From Neobacillus drentensis (GTDB lineage Bacteria > Bacillota > Bacilli > Bacillales > Cytobacillaceae), in the NCBI RefSeq assembly GCF_021560175.1, contig NZ_CP091110.1, positions 3,846,501-3,910,500 on the forward strand: a stretch of 64,000 bases of DNA. Reading direction: 5' to 3'. Positions within the stretch are counted from its first letter, which is position 1, and each line of letters begins with the position of its first letter. The notes below the pieces were generated by a model. The model saw only the letters and a program-made list of their open reading frames with translations. It did not search any database and was not told where the DNA came from. Below, in pieces: positions 17,886 to 31,345 of the stretch. The position numbers were made by a program, and so were the translations under genes.

Positions 17886-19460
17886 TTAATTACCTTCTAC
17901 CTGTTTTTTAAATGCATCCATTTGTTTCTGGATTTCTTTTAACACCTTATCATAACCGGCGTCTTTTAATCTCTTGCGGAAATCTTTTACAGCCTTTTCT
18001 GGATCGCCTGCTTTACCAAATGCAATGGCTGGTACCATTTGGGCAGTCACTTGTGATAAAGCAGAAATTTCGGCCTGTACAGGTGTACTATCAAACACAA
18101 ATCGGCCATATGGGTAAGGCTTCTTAATTTTATCGTACTTCGCATAAATCTCAGAAATTCCATCATATGAGTCGGCACTTGGGATTTCGTACTTGTCCAT
18201 ACGGCCGCCCCAGAAGTTAGTAGAGAATGAATCCTTTGTGTCATCATAACCTTGTGGTTGAACACGTTTTCCGTCTTTAATTTCGTATTGTACACCTTCA
18301 ATACCATAGCTCCATAATCGATAAAGTTCCTGATCGTTTCGAATTAAATCGTATACCATTAAGGCACGTTCAGGATTTTTACTATGAGCTCCAACTGCCA
18401 TCGCACCATGTGTAATAGATGTTGAAATTAAGTTGTTTCGTGTATCAGACCAAGCAAACATATCAATAGCTGAACCTGGCTGCTTCACGTCCATTTGTGG
18501 GCGAAGACCTGAGAATGTTTGTGTATGATGTTGGTCAGCACCTGTTTTTCCTGCTTGGAATTCAGCTCTAGTGTCACCTTTATAGTTCAATACATCCTTA
18601 CGCCAGTAACCAGCATCTCCCCACTGTTTCATCATTTTTGCATAGTCGACAAAAGTATCTGTGAAGATAGGACTCATAACATTATATTTCTCATCATAGG
18701 ATTTGGCCCAGTAAATTGGGAATACTCCTGTTGTAATAGGCAGTTCAATAGCATCTGAATAAGAAGTTACATATCCCCATGCTGTAGTAACGTTTGTTCC
18801 TTGTGCATCCCAAGGAATGACACCTGGTTTTTTATCTTTCACACCTTGGAGGTATTTACCCATTGTTTCAAAATCGCTAATATGTTCATTGATTCCAAAT
18901 TCTTTTGCCCAATCTGTGCGGTAGAAGAATCCGTGGTTCACCCATTGAGTATATTGGTCCTCAGGAATCATGACAATTTTACCTTTATACTTTGATTCCT
19001 CCCAATCAGCTTTAGGAACTTCTGCCCATGTCTTAGGTGCATATGTTGGCAGAAGTTTCGAAATATCCATGAATGCACCTTTTTGTGCATTACCCCAAGC
19101 ATCTAACCAGTCAGTTGCTGTGATGACTAAATCAACAGGTTCCCCGGAAGCTAGAGTTAGATTATATTTTGTCGTATAATCAGCCCATTCAATCCATTTT
19201 AATTGAATCGTAGCGTTTACTTTTTCTTTTAATTTAGCATTCACTTTTTCCAATACTTTTTCTACTTGGCCATTGGTTGGTTTATCCCCCAACACCATCA
19301 TAGTAACGTTTACAGGCTTAGAAGTATCAATTTTCCCATTTTTGTCTACCTTTGTTCCAGCGTTTCCTGAACTGGTTTTGCTTGAGCCGCTACAGGCTGC
19401 AAGGCTGAAGGTCAACACCATAATCAAGACCAGTGCCAGGATTTTTTTCATCTTAGACAT
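17886..19460 (-). CDS. Extracellular sugar-binding lipoprotein of ABC importer
   Basis: 524-residue solute-binding protein. Signal peptide with hydrophobic core ALVLIMVLTFSLAA and lipobox LAAC at about residues 20-23, so it is lipid-anchored outside the membrane. Long (>500 residue) binding proteins of this LplA/YtcQ type serve importers of oligosaccharides from plant polysaccharides in Firmicutes. GGGGGAAA precedes the ATG. It is third in an operon with two permeases; no ATPase is encoded here, so a shared MsmX-type ATPase elsewhere is expected. Confidence 0.92.
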   Translation of the reverse strand: MSKMKKILALVLIMVLTFSLAACSGSSKTSSGNAGTKVDKNGKIDTSKPVNVTMMVLGDKPTNGQVEKVLEKVNAKLKEKVNATIQLKWIEWADYTTKYNLTLASGEPVDLVITATDWLDAWGNAQKGAFMDISKLLPTYAPKTWAEVPKADWEESKYKGKIVMIPEDQYTQWVNHGFFYRTDWAKEFGINEHISDFETMGKYLQGVKDKKPGVIPWDAQGTNVTTAWGYVTSYSDAIELPITTGVFPIYWAKSYDEKYNVMSPIFTDTFVDYAKMMKQWGDAGYWRKDVLNYKGDTRAEFQAGKTGADQHHTQTFSGLRPQMDVKQPGSAIDMFAWSDTRNNLISTSITHGAMAVGAHSKNPERALMVYDLIRNDQELYRLWSYGIEGVQYEIKDGKRVQPQGYDDTKDSFSTNFWGGRMDKYEIPSADSYDGISEIYAKYDKIKKPYPYGRFVFDSTPVQAEISALSQVTAQMVPAIAFGKAGDPEKAVKDFRKRLKDAGYDKVLKEIQKQMDAFKKQVEGN

Positions 19461-19532
19461 TCTATTTCCCCCTTAAAAGTTTAAAATGATTACTCTCTAT
19501 GAAACGAGGTAAGATCCTCAAGTCATATTCAA

Positions 19533-20435
19533 TTACCCTTTTACTGCACCAACTGTAATACCTGTAATAAAGTACTTTTGTACAAACGGATAAAATAGAA
19601 TAACCGGACCAGTAGCTACAACGGCTGTTGCCATTTTCATAGATTCCAATGGTACGTCTTGCGGCGGCACATTGGAGGATGCAGCTGAATTCCTGATAAA
19701 GTCAGCACTCGTAATTACGTTATAAAGAAACAGTTGCAGCGGCCTATATTCCATATTAGGTGAAAGGAAAAGCATGGAATTATACCATTCATTCCAATAC
19801 CCAAGGGCAATGAATAGTCCGATTGTCGCCAAGGCTGGCGTAGACATCGGCAGGATAATCCTTAAAAAAATGGTGAAATCACCGGCACCATCAATCTTCG
19901 CAGATTCCGTAATCTCATGTGGAATCGACTTTGTGAAAGATTTCATCATAATAATTAGAAAAGGACTCAGCAATCCTGGTAACAGTACAGCCAAGTAATT
20001 ATCCTTAAGATGCAGATACTGCGTAATTAATAGATAGAATGGGACAAGACCACCTGAAAAAAGGGTTGTAAAGTAGATGTAAAATGAAATCTTATTACGA
20101 TACAAGAAATCCTGGCGCTGCAAGGCATAACCTGTCATGGCGACAATAAATAGACCTACTGCAGTACCGACAATTGTAATGCCCAACGTTACGATATAGG
20201 ATCCAATGACAAGTCTTGGATTCTGAAAAACAATCTGATAGGCAAATGTAGAAAACTCTTTAGGCCATAAGGAAAATCCGTGGTCCATAATGGACTTCTC
20301 TGATGAGAGAGAAGAAGATAGGATTAAGATAAAGGGCAAAAGACACGAAAGAGCAAAAACACCGATAAAACCATAACCAATTATACGAACCATAATCGTC
20401 GACACATCTATATTTCGTCTGGCCGTATTTTCCAT
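19533..20435 (-). CDS. Carbohydrate ABC transporter permease (YtcP/LplC-like)
   Basis: 300-residue inner-membrane permease with six helices. The EAA loop ESAKIDGAGDFTIFLRIILP (about residues 180-199) contacts the ATPase. The C-terminus KYFITGITVGAVKG is the standard ending of the LplC/YtcP group. It partners the 20450-21424 permease and the downstream lipoprotein; the genes are 14 and 72 bp apart. Confidence 0.93.
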   Translation of the reverse strand: MENTARRNIDVSTIMVRIIGYGFIGVFALSCLLPFILILSSSLSSEKSIMDHGFSLWPKEFSTFAYQIVFQNPRLVIGSYIVTLGITIVGTAVGLFIVAMTGYALQRQDFLYRNKISFYIYFTTLFSGGLVPFYLLITQYLHLKDNYLAVLLPGLLSPFLIIMMKSFTKSIPHEITESAKIDGAGDFTIFLRIILPMSTPALATIGLFIALGYWNEWYNSMLFLSPNMEYRPLQLFLYNVITSADFIRNSAASSNVPPQDVPLESMKMATAVVATGPVILFYPFVQKYFITGITVGAVKG

Positions 20436-20449
20436 AAATACTCCCTCCC

Positions 20450-21424
20450 TTAAAATAATGAATTATCTGGTGAAACCTTTTTAATAATCCAGTTAGCCAC
20501 AAGAACAATAACGAGACCAAAGAAAGATTGATATAAACTTACAGCACTTCCTAATGAGAAGTTAAAATTCGTCATCAATGTTCGGAAAACATAGGTTTCA
20601 ATAATATCAGTGGTAGGATAGAGCATGGTATTATTTGCCCCAACCAAGTTATAAAACAAACCAAAATTTCCTTTTAATACTCCACCTAAAGAGAACAATA
20701 ATAAAATGATGAACGTCGGCTTAAGCCAAGGAATAATGATATATCGAATACGTTGGAAAGCATTTGCACCATCGATTTCCGCAGCTTCTAAAATCGATTT
20801 ATCCAGCCCCATAATGGCTGCAAAATAAACGATTGATCCATATCCTGTGGATTGCCATAAGAAGGTAATGACAATAATATAAGGCCAAATATGAGGATTA
20901 GAATAAGTCTGCACCGGATCCACACCAACCATTTTTAAAAATGAATTTAATAAACCATAATCGTAACTTAGGATGTTATAGGCTAAAAGTCCAACTAGAA
21001 CAGCGGAAATAAAGTGTGGCAGGAACATGATTGTCTGTGATACTTTTTTGAACCATTTATTTGTCAGTTCGTTCAGCATGATGGCTACACCTATTTGCAG
21101 GAAATTACCTAGTACTATGAAAGCTATATTATAAGCAATTGTATTAAAGGTTAATTTCCATAAATCACCGGTCATGACCAAAAATTTAAAATTATCAAAT
21201 CCAACGAAGACGCTTTTAAAAATTCCAAGTGAATAATCATAGTTTACAAATGCTAGATAAAGTCCCGGCATGGGCAGGTAAGCAAAGATAGCAAAGAAAA
21301 TAATCGCAGGCAAACACATAAGAAGAAGGGTTCGGTTCTTCCACATTCTTTTAAATGCGGACTCTTTAGTTTTTGTTTGTTTTTCAACAATAGGTGTCGG
21401 TGATTCTACAGTAACAGTTTTCAA
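20450..21424 (-). CDS. Carbohydrate ABC transporter permease (LplB/YteP-like)
   Basis: 324-residue permease of the LplB type, first gene of the five-gene importer/hydrolase operon. A basic cytoplasmic N-terminus (about 30 residues) leads into six helices; the EAA loop is EAAEIDGANAFQRIRYIIIP and the C-terminus ends IIKKVSPDNSLF, as in YteP-like proteins. The start is TTG with AGGGGGG upstream. Three LacI-type operators and a cre site lie in the 620-bp upstream region. Confidence 0.93.
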   Translation of the reverse strand: MKTVTVESPTPIVEKQTKTKESAFKRMWKNRTLLLMCLPAIIFFAIFAYLPMPGLYLAFVNYDYSLGIFKSVFVGFDNFKFLVMTGDLWKLTFNTIAYNIAFIVLGNFLQIGVAIMLNELTNKWFKKVSQTIMFLPHFISAVLVGLLAYNILSYDYGLLNSFLKMVGVDPVQTYSNPHIWPYIIVITFLWQSTGYGSIVYFAAIMGLDKSILEAAEIDGANAFQRIRYIIIPWLKPTFIILLLFSLGGVLKGNFGLFYNLVGANNTMLYPTTDIIETYVFRTLMTNFNFSLGSAVSLYQSFFGLVIVLVANWIIKKVSPDNSLF

Positions 21425-21602
21425 ATAAATCCCCCCTAAACAACATATTTTGAACTCAAAAGCGGCAAACCAGCATATAAAACAAGCGGCAAGGTGATCT
21501 ATCAGATTACTACACTAGCACCTGAAGAAGATTATCTTTTTAGAAACAAAAGGTTTTCTATAGGTCATATAGTATAGAGTAGTATCAATTAACTAGGTGA
21601 TT

Positions 21603-21616
21603 TGAAATGGGTTTCA
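21603..21616. promoter_or_regulatory. LacI-type operator, importer site 1
   Basis: TGAAATGGGTTTCA, palindromic arms TGAAA/TTTCA; first of three copies upstream of the importer operon, closest to the permease start. Confidence 0.75.
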
Positions 21617-21684
21617 AAAAACATTCCAATGCAACTTTTTATTGATATTCTGTTCTCATTTATTATGTATGGATTCTAGGAGGA

Positions 21685-21698
21685 TGAAATGGGTTTCA
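21685..21698. promoter_or_regulatory. LacI-type operator, importer site 2
   Basis: TGAAATGGGTTTCA, identical to the copy at 21603, 82 bp away (about eight helical turns), a spacing compatible with looping by a LacI tetramer or paired dimers. Confidence 0.75.
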
Positions 21699-21770
21699 TT
21701 ACATTGAGATAAAGGCAGTTTCTTATTCAGAAAATCAAAGGAGTCTTTTAAATCCTCCATTGTAAGCGGT

Positions 21771-21784
21771 TACTATATTTTTAT
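21771..21784. promoter_or_regulatory. Candidate CcpA cre site
   Basis: TGTAAGCGGTTACT matches the cre consensus at 13 of 14 positions, in the regulatory region of the importer operon. Confidence 0.55.
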
Positions 21785-21896
21785 TATATTTCGGTTCCTA
21801 TCAAATGTAAATACTGTTACTTGACTATTTAGATTATTTTCAAGATTACCATTATTATAATCCTATACTTGTATACCGTTTGGTATCGCATCAATT

Positions 21897-21910
21897 AGAA
21901 ATGGGTTTCA
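21897..21910. promoter_or_regulatory. LacI-type operator, importer/lacZ 3' site
   Basis: AGAAATGGGTTTCA, one mismatch to the 21603 and 21685 copies. It is far from the permease start (about 470 bp), so it may be an auxiliary looping site. Confidence 0.6.
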
Positions 21911-21940
21911 AGACAATACTCATGACCAGATTTATATTAT

Positions 21941-21970
21941 GTTCCCTTGGCTAAACTAATCCAAGGGAAC
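21941..21970. terminator. Perfect hairpin downstream of lacZ
   Basis: GTTCCCTTGG and CCAAGGGAAC form a perfect 10-bp stem with a 10-nt loop, 75 bp after the lacZ stop. No T-run follows on the minus strand, so termination efficiency is uncertain. Confidence 0.55.
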
Positions 21971-22044
21971 ACATTAATACTAAAGCGACAGTTCATACCT
22001 CGAAATCGGATAGGTTCTGATGGATTCAATTCACAAGAAAAGGT

Positions 22045-25227
<3,183 letters not shown>

Positions 25228-25246
25228 TCACACAACTACCTTTTCA

Positions 25247-25260
25247 TGAAACCCGTTTCA
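25247..25260. promoter_or_regulatory. LacI-type operator upstream of lacZ, site 1
   Basis: TGAAACCCGTTTCA, a perfect 6+6 palindrome apart from its C-C centre, 59 bp upstream of the lacZ start. Confidence 0.8.
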
Positions 25261-25338
25261 AAAAAACTAAATAATAAAGGAATATTAATCATCTATTATA
25301 GTAAATTTAAATACTATCAATTAATATTCCACACCTTA

Positions 25339-25352
25339 CGAAACCCATTTCA
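25339..25352. promoter_or_regulatory. LacI-type operator upstream of lacZ, site 2
   Basis: CGAAACCCATTTCA, the reverse complement of the importer operator with one changed end base, 92 bp from the first lacZ site. Confidence 0.7.
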
Positions 25353-25396
25353 TTTTTTATCGTACCCTAAATTATGGATGGGTGCAATGATTTATT

Positions 25397-26434
25397 TTAT
25401 AATTCTGAAAATAATTTACAAGAATCTCTCAATACGAGTGATGTTGGAACGACCGTTTCTTTTTCTGCTTCGTTCTCATTAATTAAATCTACTAGAACAT
25501 TGATAGCCGTCTGACCCAACTGATCATAATTCTGGCTGACTGTCGTAATTCCCGGAGGAAAATGCTGCGCCAAATAAATATCATCGAAGCCAACAATGGA
25601 AACATCATCTGGAACTTTTAGCCCAAATTTAGTAAGAACCTTTATGACCCCAATTGCTACTAAATCATTGGCACAGATAACCGCTGTAGGTCTATCTCTC
25701 AAATAAAGCAATTGTGCAGCCACTTCTTCACCTGATTCAATATTAAACCCAGTACCAAAAATCCAATCTTTGTTAACGCCTAACCCTTTAGATTTCATGG
25801 CTTTCACAAACGTATTCTTTTTCACGTCCGTTGAACTAATTCCTTCCAATCCACCTAGAAAACCTATCTTTTTATGTTTTAGATTTACTAATAGTTCAAC
25901 AAGCTTTTCAATCCCTGACTCTTCATCTGTTCTAACCATATGGGCATCCACCCCAGCCATTTGACCGTTCACAAAAACAACCGGAATTCTTTCCATCACT
26001 TTCTTCATTTCTTCCGCGTATTCTTGATCGGTGTCCGTATCATTAATTCTTCCGCCCAAATAGATAATCCCATCCACTTGTTTTTCTACTAAACTTTGTA
26101 AGTATTTTGATTCATTTGCTGAGTTGTTCATCGTATTGCACAAAAAAGTTGTATACCCTAATTCCAATGCATGTGCTTCACATTTTTGAACCAGTGTTGA
26201 AAAAAATGGATGATTGATGTCTGGCAGGATAAAACCAATCGTTTTCGATTGCTTATGTAATAAGCTTCTTGCTAGACTATTAGGTCTAAAATTATATTTT
26301 TCAATTACATCTACTATTTTCCGCATTGTTTGAGGCCGCACTTTTGCATTTCCGGTTAAGACTCTCGAAACAGTAGCTGGAGATACATTAGCTTCTTTGG
26401 CAATGTCATATATAGTTATATTTTCCTTTTTCAT
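25397..26434 (-). CDS. LacI family transcriptional repressor
   Basis: 345-residue regulator. The N-terminal LacI HTH is clear: ITIYDIAKEANVSPATVSRV followed by LTGNAKVRPQTMRKIV, with the hinge helix RPNSLARSLL. The periplasmic-binding-like effector domain (about 60-340) begins TIGFILPDINHPFFS. The effector is presumably a galactoside or related oligosaccharide. It sits directly upstream of lacZ in the same orientation and has its own operator at 26482, so it is probably autoregulated. The same motif recurs before lacZ and the importer operon, defining a local regulon. GGAGGAAA precedes the ATG. Confidence 0.93.
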   Translation of the reverse strand: MKKENITIYDIAKEANVSPATVSRVLTGNAKVRPQTMRKIVDVIEKYNFRPNSLARSLLHKQSKTIGFILPDINHPFFSTLVQKCEAHALELGYTTFLCNTMNNSANESKYLQSLVEKQVDGIIYLGGRINDTDTDQEYAEEMKKVMERIPVVFVNGQMAGVDAHMVRTDEESGIEKLVELLVNLKHKKIGFLGGLEGISSTDVKKNTFVKAMKSKGLGVNKDWIFGTGFNIESGEEVAAQLLYLRDRPTAVICANDLVAIGVIKVLTKFGLKVPDDVSIVGFDDIYLAQHFPPGITTVSQNYDQLGQTAINVLVDLINENEAEKETVVPTSLVLRDSCKLFSEL

Positions 26435-26481
26435 AACTTTCCTCCATCGCTAATGATTTCATTGCATTCAAGAAGGAAGAA

Positions 26482-26495
26482 TGAAACCGATTTCA
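26482..26495. promoter_or_regulatory. LacI-type operator, lacI autoregulatory site
   Basis: TGAAACCGATTTCA, 48 bp upstream of the lacI start, same TGAAA-N4-TTTCA form as the lacZ and importer sites. Confidence 0.75.
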
Positions 26496-26556
26496 ATTAA
26501 ATTGTAATCCTTTAATAGCCGCAAGTCAATAAATTGTTAACCACTCTTTGAGTAAA

Positions 26557-27327
26557 TCAATTTTGTAAGCTTTTTGTCACTTTATCGGCCGCTTGCTGTA
26601 CTTGTTTTATTAATTTGGGGATAGTTCGCTCATTTATTCTAGTAATCGGTCCTGCGATACTCACAGCGGCTATTGGTTTGCTTTTGCTATTCCTAACAGG
26701 AACTGCGATTGACACACCCCCTTCATGAAGTTCTTCCTTACTCACCGCATATCCTTTGGATCGGATTGTATGTAATAACTTTTTTAACACCATTGGATCT
26801 GTGATTGTTTTGGATGTATAGGATATTAGATTCCCCTCCAGTACCTGATTAATGGTGGACTCTTCTTGATAAGCTAACAAAACTTGTCCAGTGCTCGTAC
26901 AATGAAGCGGACTTCTCCTCCCAGCATGCGACAATAAATGGACGGGATTTGTACTATCGATTTTTATGAGATACATCAGCTGAAATTCTTTAATAATACC
27001 AATATGGGCTGTTTCACCCGTCCTCTCTGCTAGTTTCTCTATATGATCGTATGACAAATGATATATATTTTCCTTTTTAATGAGCGTCTGTCCCAAAGCT
27101 AATAAGGATGCTGCTAAACGGTAGGATTTAGTGGATGAATCCCTGACAATAAAGCCTTCTACCATCAAAGTATGAACTAAACGAAACGCCGTACTTTGCC
27201 CTATTTCCAAACGGCTTGCAATATCCTCTAATTGTAATTCAGGTTCTTCCAAGGAAAATAGATGGAGAAGACGAAGAGCATTTCTCAAAGACGAGTAATG
27301 ATAACTATTTGCAGAAGGATACCTCAA
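26557..27327 (-). CDS. IclR family transcriptional regulator (second of tandem pair)
   Basis: 256-residue IclR protein: N-terminal winged helix (SLRNALRLLHLF, LEDIASRLEIGQSTAFRLVH) and C-terminal effector-binding domain (GRRSPLHCTSTGQVLLAY, SKEELHEGGVSIAVPVR). The start is TTG at 27327, overlapping the TGA stop of the upstream IclR gene (ATTGA), so translation is probably coupled and the two products made together. Divergent pobA is the likely target, as IclR proteins (PobR, PcaU) classically control 4-hydroxybenzoate and protocatechuate genes. The two paralogs share the domain plan but not close sequence. Confidence 0.9.
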   Translation of the reverse strand: MRYPSANSYHYSSLRNALRLLHLFSLEEPELQLEDIASRLEIGQSTAFRLVHTLMVEGFIVRDSSTKSYRLAASLLALGQTLIKKENIYHLSYDHIEKLAERTGETAHIGIIKEFQLMYLIKIDSTNPVHLLSHAGRRSPLHCTSTGQVLLAYQEESTINQVLEGNLISYTSKTITDPMVLKKLLHTIRSKGYAVSKEELHEGGVSIAVPVRNSKSKPIAAVSIAGPITRINERTIPKLIKQVQQAADKVTKSLQN

Positions 27328-28124
27328 TGTTCTGACCGCTCCTTTTCAGGAATATTTCCTAATCTCAGCGATACTTCATTTGCAGCCTTCATGACCCTTC
27401 CAGTAAACCTATTAATTTCATGATTTTGAATACGGTCCCTTGTCCCGACAACACTGAGGGCCGCTACCACTTCACCCGTGTAGTCCCTAACTGGAGCTGC
27501 AATACTTACAACATTGTCATGCATTTCATCGATACAGATGGAATATCCCTGTTCTTTAATTTGACGTAATTGATAGATTAGTTGCTCAGGATCTGTCTGG
27601 CTGTTTGGTCCCATTCGTGGAAGACCTTCCCTGATGATGCTGTCAACTATATTCTTTCTCCCAAATGCCAATAAAACTTTGCCAGCACTTGTACAAGATA
27701 CCGGATTCTTTTTTCCAATCGATGATAAAAGAGGTACTGGATTCGAGCATTCGACTTTATGGACGTAGGTAATTTCTATTCCTTCTAAAATTGCAACATG
27801 AGCCGATTCCCCTAGATCAGATACTAATTTTTTTAATATATCTTTGGACTCTCGATGAATTTCTAAATGGGAAGTAATCACGCCACTAATAGAAAGTAAC
27901 GAAAATCCAAGACTATATTTATTCCCTTCCTTTTGTAAAAAACTTTCAGCAGTCAAATCGGATACTAGCCTGCTCACGGAACTTTTATTCATTTCAAGAG
28001 CATTGGCTATCTCAGTGATTCCCCAAATTGGTTTTTCAATTGTAAAAAGTTGTAGTATTTGCAGTCCATTCTGGACCGATTGTAAAACGGACGTTTTTTT
28101 ATTAGTCGGAATGATACCAATCAC
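27324..28124 (-). CDS. IclR family transcriptional regulator (first of tandem pair)
   Basis: 266-residue IclR protein: winged helix (LQSVQNGLQILQLF, GITEIANALEMNKSSVSRLV) and effector domain (GKKNPVSCTSAGKVLLAFG, CIDEMHDNVVSIAAPVRD). The annotated GTG start at 28124 overlaps GAGGTG, which looks like a ribosome binding site, and no ATG, GTG or TTG follows at the right distance. The true start may be that GTG or a rare ATT/ATC codon just downstream. It is divergent from pobA across 117 bp and translationally coupled to the second IclR gene. Confidence 0.88.
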   Translation of the reverse strand: MIGIIPTNKKTSVLQSVQNGLQILQLFTIEKPIWGITEIANALEMNKSSVSRLVSDLTAESFLQKEGNKYSLGFSLLSISGVITSHLEIHRESKDILKKLVSDLGESAHVAILEGIEITYVHKVECSNPVPLLSSIGKKNPVSCTSAGKVLLAFGRKNIVDSIIREGLPRMGPNSQTDPEQLIYQLRQIKEQGYSICIDEMHDNVVSIAAPVRDYTGEVVAALSVVGTRDRIQNHEINRFTGRVMKAANEVSLRLGNIPEKERSEH

Positions 28125-28196
28125 CTCAAAAGATTTAATTTGTTCCGTATATAAGAAGTTAACACTACTATTCAGAATATTTTAATTATATTATAA

Positions 28197-29453
<1,257 letters not shown>

Positions 29454-29551
29454 GCGGATGATTTTTTGGTTAATAATGGCAGAAGAGCCGATGTTGTTTA
29501 AAAATGATCCAAAGTCCATATAAATTCGGCCAATCAACTATTCAGGCATTT

Positions 29552-29590
29552 AAAAAAGGAATTTGACGCATGGTCAAATTCCTTTTTTAG
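29552..29590. terminator. Bidirectional terminator between pobA and opuABC
   Basis: AAAAAAGGAATTTGAC and GTCAAATTCCTTTTTT, a perfect 16-bp stem with a GCATG loop. Confidence 0.93.
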
Positions 29591-29616
29591 TTCCGTTACT
29601 AGGGGGATCTCGTTTT

Positions 29617-31344
29617 CTACTTCAAATCTTCAATTGAATCGATGTCCATATACTTTGGAACCACTAATCCATTCCTTGTTCCATGGAGGTTCACTCCTAA
29701 ATCTAGAAAATCGTTTTTATATTGCTCGTAATATTTTTTATGAGTACTTGGCAGCCAACCAGCAACCATAGCGTCGGCGCTTCCGTTAGCCACACCGGCA
29801 AACATTGGTCCTACCTCGACTTGACTTAATTTTACCTTAAAGCCATTGTCTTCCAGCACCTTCCCGATCACGTTGGTACTAGCGATTTCTGTGTCCCACG
29901 CGACATAGACAAGATTGATGGTTTCCCCATTGCCCTTTTTGGCGCCATTAGTCCATTTTGCCACTTGATCTCCGTTAGCCTTTATCCATTTTTCGGCTGC
30001 TTGAGTGGGGTCCATCCCCTTTTTGATGTCCACCATCACTTTTTCCATATCAGCTGGCTTCCACGAAAATTGATCAAGGATGGTGTAAGCACCCGGCATA
30101 TCTTGTTCAAGACCTTTTCTTACGATGGTATGAATATCTTCTACTGTGCCAAATGATTTGTTCGGGTCTTTTAGAAATTTCAAATCATAAGTTGAAAACA
30201 TCCAATGCGGTGCCCAGCCGGTGACAATAATCGGTTTCTTCTGACCATAAGCCTTATCCAATTCAGCTGCCATCGCGGCGGAAGATCCTTCCACTACCTG
30301 CCAATCCTTCAGTTGATATTCTTTTAGTGCGTTACCAGCCTGAGTCATGATACCTGCTCCAGGCTCAATCCCAATAATTTGATAATCGGTTTGAGCCCCA
30401 ACGCCGTTTCCTTTTTTATCCTGAGCCGTTTGGTTGGTAATGCCTGTCACAATGGCAGTAAGAATAACCAGCGCGGCAACGATCGAAAACACGATTTTTT
30501 TCTTGATAATATGCTCATAAGCTGGCTTCCGTAAGTTTTGCGTAATCCGGTCAAGAATGACCGCGATAAAGACGATCGATAATCCTGCTTCAAATCCTCT
30601 TCCTACGTCAATTTGACTGACCGCCCGGTAAACATCCGCGCCTAGTCCTGGTGCTCCTACTAAAGAAGCGGTTACCACCATAGAGAGGGCAAGCATAATA
30701 CTTTGATTCACACCAGCCATAATCGTTGGTGTGGCGATCGGTAATTGAACCTTAAATAATTTTTGGCTGTTACTCGAACCAAAGGCATCCGCTGCCTCGA
30801 TTAAATCTTTCGGAACTTCTTGAATACCCAAATTAGTCATGCGAATCGTTGGTGCAATCGCAAAAATAAAGGAAGCGATAATTCCAGGTACTACACCAAT
30901 GCCAAAAAATAAGATAGAGGGTATTAAATAAACAAATGCCGGCATCGTCTGCATAAAATCGAGTATTGGTGTTACTATTCTATGTACCGTTTTCCTTTGA
31001 GCACACCAAATTCCAACAGGAATTCCAATAATGATCGTAATTAATCCCGATAATAAAACAATCGCAATCGTTTGAATACCGGAATCCCAATAACCGAGAT
31101 TATCAATTAAAAGTAAGCTCAGGAGCGTAAAGACTCCTAAAGGCCATCTGCTTGTGTAGGTTACCAGCAAGGTTAAGATGATTATTAAAAGAATAGGAGG
31201 TCCCGCACTCAGGACATCGACTAAAATATTCAAAAGACCCTCGATAGCGGTTGTTAACACGGTAAATAAACCTGCAAATGCAACGGTGACCCACTTGACC
31301 AGAACGTCTACCCAATCTCCTAAAGGGATTTTCGGAATGTTCAT
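29617..31344 (-). CDS. opuABC: Glycine betaine ABC importer: fused permease and binding protein
   Basis: 575-residue fusion. Residues about 1-290 are an OpuAB-type permease (EEA-like loop EAADAFGSSNSQKLFKVQLP); a further helix (FSIVAALVILTAIVTG) tethers an extracellular OpuAC-type domain (about 325-575). The three Trp residues that form the betaine cage in OpuAC are recognisable in GWAPHW, VYVAWDTE and AGWLPSTH. B. subtilis encodes these as two proteins; the fusion is the Lactococcus OpuABC architecture, so each dimer carries two tethered receptors. ATG at 31344 follows the opuAA stop by one base, with TTGGAGGG upstream, so translation is coupled. Role: uptake of glycine betaine during osmotic stress. 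Confidence 0.93.
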   Translation of the reverse strand: MNIPKIPLGDWVDVLVKWVTVAFAGLFTVLTTAIEGLLNILVDVLSAGPPILLIIILTLLVTYTSRWPLGVFTLLSLLLIDNLGYWDSGIQTIAIVLLSGLITIIIGIPVGIWCAQRKTVHRIVTPILDFMQTMPAFVYLIPSILFFGIGVVPGIIASFIFAIAPTIRMTNLGIQEVPKDLIEAADAFGSSNSQKLFKVQLPIATPTIMAGVNQSIMLALSMVVTASLVGAPGLGADVYRAVSQIDVGRGFEAGLSIVFIAVILDRITQNLRKPAYEHIIKKKIVFSIVAALVILTAIVTGITNQTAQDKKGNGVGAQTDYQIIGIEPGAGIMTQAGNALKEYQLKDWQVVEGSSAAMAAELDKAYGQKKPIIVTGWAPHWMFSTYDLKFLKDPNKSFGTVEDIHTIVRKGLEQDMPGAYTILDQFSWKPADMEKVMVDIKKGMDPTQAAEKWIKANGDQVAKWTNGAKKGNGETINLVYVAWDTEIASTNVIGKVLEDNGFKVKLSQVEVGPMFAGVANGSADAMVAGWLPSTHKKYYEQYKNDFLDLGVNLHGTRNGLVVPKYMDIDSIEDLK

Positions 31345-31345
31345 C